The notes under the pieces are model-generated. The model was not told where the DNA came from and made no database searches. It saw only the letters and a list, made by a program, of their open reading frames with translations. Both the position numbers and the translations under genes were made by a program. This document shows, piece by piece, positions 33,193-42,000 of a DNA stretch of 64,000 nucleotides. The stretch's first letter is position 1, and the number at the start of each line of letters is the position of its first letter. The stretch comes from JAPHTQ01 sp050288165 (GTDB lineage: Bacteria > Pseudomonadota > Gammaproteobacteria > Thiohalomonadales > Thiohalomonadaceae), in contig JBNKDG010000003.1 in NCBI GenBank assembly GCA_050288165.1, forward strand, positions 62,001 to 126,000, in the 5' to 3' direction.

Positions 33193-35958
33193 ATGAGTCA
33201 TAAGCAACGCGTTTTCTCTTTTCACCAGGGTGACGGCAAAAACAAGAAACTGCTTGGCGGCAAGGGAGCCAATCTCTGTGAGATGACTCAATTTGGTCTC
33301 AACGTCCCGCCAGGTTTTGTGATCTCCACCGAAGCCTGCCTGGAGTATCTCGCCAATACAGACAAAACCCTGCCAGCCGATCTACTCGGAGAAGTCAAAA
33401 CGCATATGGAAGAGGTGGAAAAGGCCACCGGTAAAGGTTTTGGTGACGCCAATAATCCACTGCTGGTTTCGGTACGCTCGGGTTCGGCGATGTCGATGCC
33501 CGGCATGATGGATACCATCCTCAATCTCGGACTCAACAGCCAGACACTGAAGGGGGTCATTGCACAGACCGGTGATGAGCGTTTCGGCTATGACGCCTAC
33601 CGCCGCTTTATTCAACTCTTCGGCAAAGTGGCACTTGGCGTGCCGGATGAACTGTTCGATGAGGAATTTGAGGCGGTCAAACAAAACGCCCATGTGAATG
33701 AAGATGTCGGTCTATCGGCCAGCGATCTCAAAGAGATCAGCGCCCGTTTCCTCAAAACCGTCGAGCAACACACCGGGCGTCCTTTCCCGGAAGACCCTTA
33801 CGCCCAACTGGAGATCGCCATCAAGGCGGTATTTGGTTCCTGGGGTGGCAAACGTGCCGTGGATTACCGGCGTCAGTTTAACATCACACCGGATATGGCC
33901 AACGGTACCGCCGTGAACGTCTGCACCATGGTCTTCGGCAACCGTGGTAACGACTCCGCCACCGGTGTCGCCTTCACTCGTAACCCCGCCACCGGAGAGA
34001 ACAAACTCTACGGCGAATATCTGGTGAATGCGCAGGGTGAGGATGTGGTGGCAGGTATCCGTACCCCAAAACCGATCGTACGCCTGGATGAAGAGATGCC
34101 GGAGATGGCGAAGCAGCTCGAAGAGCTACGGCAGAAACTCGAACATCACTATAAAGAGATTCAGGATTTCGAATTCACCATCGAGCGCGGCACCCTCTAT
34201 TGTCTGCAAACCCGCAACGGCAAGATGAATGCCACCGCGATGGTGCGCACTTCGGTGGAGATGGTCGACGAAGGATTAATCAGCAAAGAGCAGGCGCTGC
34301 TGCGCATCGAACCCAGCTACCTGGAACAGATGCTCTATCCCCGTATCGATAACAAGTTTAAAGGTGAGCCCATCGCCCAGGGTCTGCCCGCCTCGCCCGG
34401 CGCCGCGAGTGGTATCGCGGTTTTCGATGCCGACCGCGCCGAACAAATGGGCAAGGATCAGGGCCTCAAGGTTATCCTGGTGCGTGAAGAGACCAAACCC
34501 GAAGACATCCACGGATTTTTTGCCTCACAGGGCATACTCACCAGCCGTGGCGGCAAGACTTCGCATGCGGCAGTGGTAGCCCGTGGTATGGGTAAGCCCT
34601 GTGTCGCAGGTGCCGAAGGGATCAGTGTTGATGTGCAACGCCGTGAAGCACTAGCTGGTGGTGTCGTGATCCGGGAGGGCGACATGATCACTCTGGATGG
34701 CAGTAGTGGTAACGTCTTCCTCGGCGATATTCCGATGGTGGAACCGGATTTCTCCGAAGAGCTCAACCGCTTACTGCGCTGGGCAGATGAAGCGGCTTAT
34801 CTTCGCGTGATGGCCAACGCCGATACTGCCACCGATGCCAGCAGGGCATTAAAGTACGGCGCAGTCGGGATCGGCCTGTGCCGTACCGAGCGCATGTTTA
34901 ATGCCGTCGATCGCCTGCCTGTGGTGATCGAGATGATCGTCGCAGATACACCGGCACAACGCCAGGCAGCCCTGGATAAACTGCTGCCAATGCAGCGCAG
35001 TGACTTCAAGGCGATCCTTGAAGTGATGTCACCACGTCCGGTCACCATCCGTCTGCTCGATCCACCGATCCATGAATTCCTGCCCAGCGAATCCCAGTTG
35101 CTGACCGATCTGGAAGAGCTACGCCATCTGAGCACCTCTGTGCGCGGCATGAATGTGTTGGCGAGCAGCATGATGCTTTTGAAAGACCCGAACAAAGCCA
35201 GAGACGAGGCAGACACCCTGCGCCATCTGGTGGACGAGAGTCTTGTTGAACAGGCGATCGAAAAGAAGGAGACGATGCTGCGCAAACTTCGCACCCTGAC
35301 CGAAACCAACCCGATGCTGGGACACCGCGGCGTACGCCTGGGTATCACCTTTCCTGAAATCTACAGCATGCAGATCCGTGCCATTCTTGAAGCAACTGCC
35401 GAGTGCGCCGCCAAAGATATTGAAGTCCATCCGCAGATCATGGTGCCTCAGGTCTGTACTGCGGAGGAGTTGAGACTGGTGAAAACCATGGTGGATCGAA
35501 TTCGTGCCGAGGTTGAAGAGACATCAGGACAGAAACTGAACTTTCGCTTTGGTAGCATGATAGAAGTGGTGCGCGCCTGCATGCGCGCCGACAGTCTGGC
35601 GGAAGAGGCTGAATTTTTCTCCTTCGGCACCAACGACCTGACCCAGGCTACCTTCTCCTTCTCTCGCGAAGATGCGGAGAACAAGTTCCTACCTCTGTAT
35701 AACCAGAACGGCATTCTCAAAGACAACCCCTTCGAAGTACTCGACGAAAAAGGGGTGGGCAAGTTGATGCAATTGGCGGTGGAATGGGGACGTAGTGTAA
35801 AACCGGATCTCAGTGTCGGTATCTGCGGCGAACACGGTGGACATCCCAGTTCCATTGTTTTCTGCCACAAGGCGGGACTGAACTACATCTCCTGCTCAGC
35901 ACCGCGGGTACCGGTGGCAAGGCTGGCGGCAGCACAGGCCAGATTGTTAACAACATAG
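33193..35958 (+). CDS. ppdK: Pyruvate, phosphate dikinase
   Basis: Converts pyruvate, ATP and phosphate to PEP, AMP and pyrophosphate, or the reverse using pyrophosphate. 921 residues, usual length. The N-terminal ATP-grasp part has VFSFHQGDGKNKKLLGGKGA and VSVRSGSAMSMPGMMDTILN. The swivelling phosphohistidine is His458 (GGKTSHAAVVARGMGKPCVA). The C-terminal barrel has the catalytic Cys878 in VGICGEHGGHP and FGTNDLTQATFSFSREDA. Its presence alongside a PEP synthase 13 kb away gives this organism two ways to make PEP. Preceded by a terminator, so it has its own promoter. Confidence 0.97.
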   Translation: MSHKQRVFSFHQGDGKNKKLLGGKGANLCEMTQFGLNVPPGFVISTEACLEYLANTDKTLPADLLGEVKTHMEEVEKATGKGFGDANNPLLVSVRSGSAMSMPGMMDTILNLGLNSQTLKGVIAQTGDERFGYDAYRRFIQLFGKVALGVPDELFDEEFEAVKQNAHVNEDVGLSASDLKEISARFLKTVEQHTGRPFPEDPYAQLEIAIKAVFGSWGGKRAVDYRRQFNITPDMANGTAVNVCTMVFGNRGNDSATGVAFTRNPATGENKLYGEYLVNAQGEDVVAGIRTPKPIVRLDEEMPEMAKQLEELRQKLEHHYKEIQDFEFTIERGTLYCLQTRNGKMNATAMVRTSVEMVDEGLISKEQALLRIEPSYLEQMLYPRIDNKFKGEPIAQGLPASPGAASGIAVFDADRAEQMGKDQGLKVILVREETKPEDIHGFFASQGILTSRGGKTSHAAVVARGMGKPCVAGAEGISVDVQRREALAGGVVIREGDMITLDGSSGNVFLGDIPMVEPDFSEELNRLLRWADEAAYLRVMANADTATDASRALKYGAVGIGLCRTERMFNAVDRLPVVIEMIVADTPAQRQAALDKLLPMQRSDFKAILEVMSPRPVTIRLLDPPIHEFLPSESQLLTDLEELRHLSTSVRGMNVLASSMMLLKDPNKARDEADTLRHLVDESLVEQAIEKKETMLRKLRTLTETNPMLGHRGVRLGITFPEIYSMQIRAILEATAECAAKDIEVHPQIMVPQVCTAEELRLVKTMVDRIRAEVEETSGQKLNFRFGSMIEVVRACMRADSLAEEAEFFSFGTNDLTQATFSFSREDAENKFLPLYNQNGILKDNPFEVLDEKGVGKLMQLAVEWGRSVKPDLSVGICGEHGGHPSSIVFCHKAGLNYISCSAPRVPVARLAAAQARLLTT

Positions 35959-36181
35959 ATAGCCGGGCCCCGACTGTTGCAAGCAGATGCGTTTTTGCAC
36001 CGAAATACTCGGTTATCTATGCAATGCCCCAAATTCCTTATAAAGGATGAACCTTTTATCTTTTCCTGATGTCACTTATTGCAATGGCTGTTGTGTGGTA
36101 TCGCTCCTGTCCTTTTCCAAATAAAACGGTAGGAGAAACGACAAAGGAACATTGGAAGCGAAGAAGACATAAGGAGGGAGT

Positions 36182-36949
36182 ATGGAGGTACGTCACGTAA
36201 CGATACCGTTAATGGCTGTTGTACTGTTGTTCACTTACGGTTGCACCGAAGTGGATTCAGCCGATCTTAAAACCCATGGCATGTATGCGAAATTCTCCGC
36301 GGTCGACAGTGGTACGTCGGTCGCAGTCGAAGCAAAACTCAGCACCGGACCACTCTCTACAGATACCATCAATCTTTCCAGTGGCGATGATTTCTATGCC
36401 ACCTTTGCCGGAGAAACCAGGAGACTGCCGGAGTACCATGCCGTTCTTGGCGAATACGCCTACAAATCCACTTTTTACACCGGCGGAGCCGAACAACAGG
36501 TCACGATAGATTTCCAGCGCCAGAATGAAGTCAGCGCGCCCAACTCATACGTCACACTACCGCCGGATTTCACCATCACAGGCCCTACTGCGGGAACACC
36601 CTACTCACTCAGCAACAACAGCACGATTAACGTTACCTGGACGCCTGCATCCTCCTATCGTATGGGCGTTAAATTCAGTGGCGCCTGCCAGACTTCGCTC
36701 GGCAGTGCCATGTCATTTAGTCATTACTATTCGTTACCGTCTGATAGTGGCAGCTACGCCATCAACACCAACGCGCTATTGCAAAGCATGGTTGAAGGAA
36801 AAGATCCCCCTGTCACCATCATCAGTTGCGGCAACATCACAATCGAAGTGACGCGAAATAGAAGTGGCACGGTAGACAGTAACTTCGGTAAGGGAGGATA
36901 TTTTACCGGCACGGAACAACGCAGCACTTACGTTGTTCTAAACCCATAG
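36182..36949 (+). CDS. Predicted lipoprotein of unknown function
   Basis: A 255-residue lipoprotein with signal peptide VTIPLMAVVLLFTYGC (lipobox TYGC). The rest is Ser/Thr-rich and beta-like (SGDDFYATFAGETRRLPEYH; YSLSNNSTINVTWTPASSYR), resembling small extracytoplasmic beta-sandwich proteins. I do not recognise the family. A strong AAGGAGGG ribosome site precedes the start and a strong terminator follows, so it is monocistronic. The 223-base gap upstream after ppdK holds no gene. Confidence 0.78.
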   Translation: MEVRHVTIPLMAVVLLFTYGCTEVDSADLKTHGMYAKFSAVDSGTSVAVEAKLSTGPLSTDTINLSSGDDFYATFAGETRRLPEYHAVLGEYAYKSTFYTGGAEQQVTIDFQRQNEVSAPNSYVTLPPDFTITGPTAGTPYSLSNNSTINVTWTPASSYRMGVKFSGACQTSLGSAMSFSHYYSLPSDSGSYAINTNALLQSMVEGKDPPVTIISCGNITIEVTRNRSGTVDSNFGKGGYFTGTEQRSTYVVLNP

Positions 36950-36951
36950 AT

Positions 36952-36982
36952 ACAAAAAGCCGGGCAATGCCCGGCTTTTTGT
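36952..36982. terminator. Bidirectional terminator, lipoprotein / LysR gene
   Basis: A 14-bp perfect stem, 36952-36965 with 36969-36982, with A-run and T-run on the arms (AAAAAGCCGGGC and its complement) and loop AAT. It serves both convergent genes. Confidence 0.9.
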
Positions 36983-36997
36983 CGATGCGTAAACGGA

Positions 36998-37933
36998 TCA
37001 AATGACATTGTCCATTACATCGGCGTTATCGAAAAACTCCGGGTCCATCATTTCGATGAAACGTCGCGCCTGTGGAGAAAGGAATTTGCCCTTGCGCACC
37101 ACGGTGCCGTAGCTGCGGCCGGGGAAGTAATGCCCCAACGGAATACGCGCCACCTTGTCTTCTGCTGTCAGACAGACATCACTGACGATGGATATCCCCA
37201 TTCCCAGTTCCACATACTTCTTGATAACCTCCCAACCGCCCGCTTCCAACGACACCTGGAAGGCGACGTTGTGCTGACTGAATACGGTCTTCACCATGCC
37301 CCAGGTGCTGAGGTGACGCGGCGGCAGGATCAGGCCATAGGGACTGATCTCCTCCAGACGAATGTTGTCGCGTCCGGCCAGTGGATGGTCCAGCGGGGTG
37401 ATCAGAACCGTGTCGTAGGTAATGTTGGGGTGGTAGTTGATGTCTTCCGGGATCTCGCGCATTGAGCCGACCGCCAGATCGGCCTCGTCGGCACGCAGCA
37501 TTGCCATCCCGTCACGGCCGGTCACGTTCAGCAGCTTGATACGGATGCGCGGATAGGCCGCGGCGAAGCGCTTAATCGGTTCGGGCAATATATATAGAAT
37601 GGTCGACTCGCCGGCGGCGATGTTCAGTTCGCCCGACTCCAGCTTGCCATACTGGGCGGAGAAGGTGTCCTGCAACTTGTCGATCCCCTGCACCAGCGGA
37701 TCGGAGAGCTTGTAGAGGATCTCCCCCTCCGGGGTCAGCTTGATGTTGGGACCGCGGCGCTCAAACAGGGTGATTCCCATCTCCCGCTCCAGTGCCTGGA
37801 TCTGCAGGGTCACCGAGGGCTGGCTCAGGAACAGCTCTTCCGCGGCCATGGAGATGCTGCCGGTGCGGGCGGCGAAACAGAACGCGCGGAGCTGCTTCAG
37901 GCGGTTCTGTTTATAGTAGAGAGGAGCGGGCAT
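36998..37933 (-). CDS. LysR-family regulator (CysB-like group)
   Basis: A 311-residue LysR-type regulator with an N-terminal winged helix, LKQLRAFCFAARTGSISMAA, then SQPSVTLQIQALEREMGITL and FERRGPNIKLTPEG. The C-terminal periplasmic-binding-type effector domain shows GELNIAAGESTILYILPEPI and LGMGISIVSDVCLTAEDKVA, which look like the CysB/Cbl group. It diverges from rnfB, with a 200-base gap where it would bind; the most likely target is the rnfB-nifJ-rnf locus, with its own gene autoregulated. The effector is unknown. Confidence 0.9.
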   Translation of the reverse strand: MPAPLYYKQNRLKQLRAFCFAARTGSISMAAEELFLSQPSVTLQIQALEREMGITLFERRGPNIKLTPEGEILYKLSDPLVQGIDKLQDTFSAQYGKLESGELNIAAGESTILYILPEPIKRFAAAYPRIRIKLLNVTGRDGMAMLRADEADLAVGSMREIPEDINYHPNITYDTVLITPLDHPLAGRDNIRLEEISPYGLILPPRHLSTWGMVKTVFSQHNVAFQVSLEAGGWEVIKKYVELGMGISIVSDVCLTAEDKVARIPLGHYFPGRSYGTVVRKGKFLSPQARRFIEMMDPEFFDNADVMDNVI

Positions 37934-38133
37934 GGTATAACCTCTTCCATTAATTTAATAAATAGGGATTATAGCAACCATATTTTTAAATACTAACTAT
38001 TTAGCGCATAAAATTTAATACACACAATTGAAATAATTTACATGCTAAATACATAAACCCGACATAGACTTCCCTAAACCTTACGAACTGTAGCATTTCT
38101 TACAAAAACAGTCGGATATTTGGGAGAGGGTAT
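37934..38133. promoter_or_regulatory. Divergent control region, LysR gene / rnfB
   Basis: 200 AT-rich bases with palindromic stretches such as ATTTAGCGCATAAAAT near 38000-38016. The ribosome site GGGAGAGGG precedes the rnfB ATG. LysR proteins normally bind T-N11-A sites here; several candidates exist but none can be singled out. Confidence 0.45.
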
Positions 38134-39024
38134 ATGTCAACCATCGCGAACATTTCTGTCGCCGCGGGTTTCATGTCTGGTCTGGGGATCGCCCTGGCCT
38201 CTCTGCTCGCTGTCGCCAACCGAAAGCTGTTTGTCCATGAAGACCCACGCATCGATGAAGTCGAGTCGATGTTGCCCAGCACCAACTGCGGCGCCTGCGG
38301 CACCCCCGGTTGCCGTGCCTTCGCAGAAGCGCTGATCGAAGAGCGCGTCACCCCCGGCCAATGCACCGTCAATCCAGTCGACCAGAACAAGGCCATCGCC
38401 AAATTCCTCGGCGTCGACCTGGGTCAACAGGAAAAGCGCGTTGCCCGCCTCGCCTGCGCCGGTGGCAACAACGTCGCCCGCCAACACGCCCGTTACGATG
38501 GCCTGAGCACCTGCCGCGCCGCCGCCCTGGTCGGCAGTGGTGGCAAAGGCTGCGCCTGGGGCTGCCTCGGCCTGGCCGACTGTGCCGATGTCTGCGACTT
38601 CGACGCCATTCGGATGAATGCCCAGGGTCTGCCGGAAGTCATCGCCGAGAAGTGCACCGCCTGTAACGACTGTGTGGACATCTGCCCCAAAGGCCTCTTC
38701 TCCATCCAACCCATCAGCAACCACCTCTGGGTAGCCTGCAAAAACATTGACGATGCCGACGACGCGGAAAACGACTGCGCCGTGGCCTGTACCGCCTGTG
38801 AGCGCTGCGCTATGGACGCACCCACCGGCCTGATCCGAATCGAAAACAACCTGGCGGTTATTGATTACCAGCAAAACGCCCTTGCCAGCGAATTCGCTAT
38901 CCAGCGTTGCCCCACCGGGGCCATCGTCTGGATCGACGATGAGCAGAAAGTCCACAAGGGCGCCAAGGCGAAGAAGGTAATCCGTCGCGGCGCCCTGCCG
39001 CTGGCTAAAGCCGCTGCACAGTAA
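38134..39024 (+). CDS. rnfB: Electron transport complex protein RnfB (long type)
   Basis: A 296-residue ferredoxin-like subunit of the Rnf complex, which carries electrons between ferredoxin and the membrane core. The N-terminus has one membrane anchor (ISVAAGFMSGLGIALASLLA). Then come the [4Fe-4S] domain CGACGTPGCRAFAEAL, a Cys-rich stretch GGKGCAWGCLGLADCADVC, and the cluster motif CTACNDCVDICPKGLF. A further cysteine set is CAVACTACERCAMDAPTG. The central Cys-rich block is typical of RnfB of clostridia and other anaerobes, not the shorter E. coli RsxB. It stands first in a rightward unit, 24 bases before nifJ, and apart from rnfCDGEA. Confidence 0.9.
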   Translation: MSTIANISVAAGFMSGLGIALASLLAVANRKLFVHEDPRIDEVESMLPSTNCGACGTPGCRAFAEALIEERVTPGQCTVNPVDQNKAIAKFLGVDLGQQEKRVARLACAGGNNVARQHARYDGLSTCRAAALVGSGGKGCAWGCLGLADCADVCDFDAIRMNAQGLPEVIAEKCTACNDCVDICPKGLFSIQPISNHLWVACKNIDDADDAENDCAVACTACERCAMDAPTGLIRIENNLAVIDYQQNALASEFAIQRCPTGAIVWIDDEQKVHKGAKAKKVIRRGALPLAKAAAQ

Positions 39025-39048
39025 ACACTTTTAGAGAGGACGCAAGTC

Positions 39049-42000
39049 ATGATCGGTAAGAAAAAATCGGACAAGCAGTTCAAGTATCCAGGCAAGCGCA
39101 TGGCACTGGACGGCAACACCGCCGTCATTATGGTCGAGCGCGAGTCTTCCGACGCCGCCGGCGCCTACCCGATTACCCCTTCCACCCAGATGGGTGAGTA
39201 CTGGGCGGAAGAGGCGGCCAAGGGCCATCTCAATATTTCCGACCGTCCGCTGATCTTCATCGAACCAGAATCCGAGCACGCCGCCGCCGCTGTCACCGCC
39301 GGTATGGCGATGACCGGCCTGCGCGCCAGCAACTTCTCCTCGGCGCAGGGCGTGGCCTTCATGCACGAGTCGCTCTATGCCGCCGCGGGCAAACGTCTAC
39401 CTTATGTATTGAACATCGGCTGCCGGGCGATCACCAAGGCGAGCCTCAACGTTCACTGCGGTCACGACGACTACCACTGCATCGACGACACCGGTTTCTT
39501 CCAACTCTTCGCCAAGGATGCCCAGGGTGCCGCCGACCTCAACCTGATCGGTCGCAAGCTCGCCGAGCTGAGCATGACCCCGGCGGTCGTGGCCCAGGAC
39601 GGCTTCCTCACTACCCACCTGATCGAACCGCTGCAGGTACCGGAGCGCGCGCTGATCGAAGAGTTCGTCGGCCGTCCCGACGACATGATCGAATGCCCCA
39701 CCCCGGCGCAGAAGATGCTGTTCGGTCCGAAACGCCGCCGCGTTCCCGCCATCTGGGACGTGGATGCACCGATGCTGACCGGTTCGGTACAGAACCAGGA
39801 CGCCTTCATGCAGACCGTTGCAGCACAGCGTCCCTACTTCTACGCCCACATTCCGGCCCTGGCCGACCAGGTGATGGCAGAATATGCCGAACTCACCGGC
39901 CGCGAGTACAAGCGCCTCGGCGACTACAAATGCGACGATGCCGACTACATCATCATCGGCATGGGCTCGATGATCGTGCAGGCCGAAGCAGTTGCCGACT
40001 ACCTGCGTAAGACCCGTAAACTGAAGGTCGGTGTGATCGACGCCACCATGTTCCGTCCCTTCCCCGGCGATCTGCTGAGCAAGCTGATCAAGGGCAAGAA
40101 AGGCGTTGTCGTTCTGGAACGTACCGACCAGCCGCTGGCCGAAGACCTGCCGCTGATGCGCGAAGTGCGCGCCGCCATCACCAAGGCGATGGAAAACGGC
40201 CAGGCCGACGGCGAACTGCCGTACCCGAACTATGACACCTACACCCAGCTGAAGGATGCCCCGTCACTCTACTCCGGCGCCTACGGCCTCGGCTCGCGCG
40301 ATCTGCAACCGGAAGGTCTGGTCGCGGCGATCGAAAACATGCTGCCCGGCGGCAGCAAGCGCAAATTCTTCTACCTCGGTATCGACTTTGTTCGCGAAGC
40401 GGCGACACCGAAACAGGAACTGCATATCCAGGAGTTGTTGGAAGCCTATCCGAAGATCGGCGAGCTCTCCCTGAAGGGTTCCGAGAATCCGAACCTGATG
40501 CCGGAGAAATCGATCACCGCGCGGATGCACTCCGTCGGCGGTTGGGGTGCCATCACCACCGGTAAAAACCTGGCGATGACCCTCTACGATCTGCTCGGCT
40601 TCGACATCAAGGCGAACCCGAAATACGGCTCGGAGAAAAAAGGCCAGCCGACCACTTATTATTTGTCTGCCGCGCCGGAACCGATCCGCGTCAACTGCGA
40701 ATACCACTTCGTTGACGTGGTACTGAGTCCCGACCCGAACGTCTTCAGCCACTCCAACCCGCTCTACGGTCTGAAGAAAGGCGGCGTATTCATTATTCAG
40801 TCTTCCTACGACAGCGCCGACGAACTGTGGGCCAGCTTCCCGCGCACTGCGCAGCAGTTCGTGGTCGATAACGACATCCGCGTCTTCTACGTCGATGGCT
40901 TCAAGATCGCCCGCGACGAAGCAAGCAACCCGGAACTGCAACTGCGTATGCAGGGCAACGCCTTCCAGGGTGCCTTCTTTGCTGCCTCCCCGCTGATGGA
41001 AATGGCCGGTCTCGACGAAGAGAAACTGTTCGACTCCATCGAAGCCCAGCTCGACGCCAAGTTCGGCTCCAAGGGCAAGCGCGTGGTCGAAGACAACCTG
41101 CGCATCGTGCGTCGCGGTTTCGACGAAACCCGTGAAGTCACCAATAAAGAAGTCGGCCTGACCCGTGAAAAGGTTCAGCAGCAGCACAGCACCCTGCCGG
41201 TGATGCTGAAACGTCTGCCGGAAGGCGATGGCGGCGTTGCCGACATCCACCGTTTCTGGGAGCAGACCGGTTCCTTCTACGCCGCGGGCAAAGGCTCCGA
41301 CAATCTGGCCGACCCGTACCAGGCGCTGTCGATCATCCCGGCGGCCACCGGCCTCTACCGCGACATGACCCAGATCCGCTTCGACTACCCGCAGTGGATC
41401 GCCGAGAACTGTACCGCCTGCGGCAACTGCTACACCGTCTGCCCCGACTCTTCCCTGCCGGGTCTGGTCAACACCATCGGTGAAGTGTTCGAAACCGCGA
41501 TCCGTCGCGTAGAAACCGGCGGCACCATCACCAGCCACCTGCGCCGCGAAAGCCGCAACGTTGAAAAACGCCTGCGCGAGCTGTGCACCGAAACCGGTGA
41601 GAGCGCCAACGTGCGCAAGCTGCTGGATCAGGCGGTGCTGGAAACCCTCGCTGCCTCCACTGCCGAAGGCGACGCCCGCGCCAAGCTGGAAAAAGAGTTT
41701 GGCCTGTTCATGGAAGCGCTGGGCAAGTTCGAGTTCGCCCTGACCAAGCCTTACTGGAACAATCTGGAGAAGAAAAACAAAGGCACCGGCGGCCTCTTCT
41801 CCATCACCGTCAATCCTTACACCTGTAAAGGCTGCATGGAGTGTGTCGACGTCTGTGGCGACGACGCCCTGCGCCCGCAAAAGCAGCATGAGGAAGATGT
41901 CACCCGCATGCGTGCCGACTGGGATCTGTGGCTGGATCTGCCGACCACCTCCGAGCAGTTCAACCGCATCGACGATCTGGACGAAAAGATCGGTGCGCTG

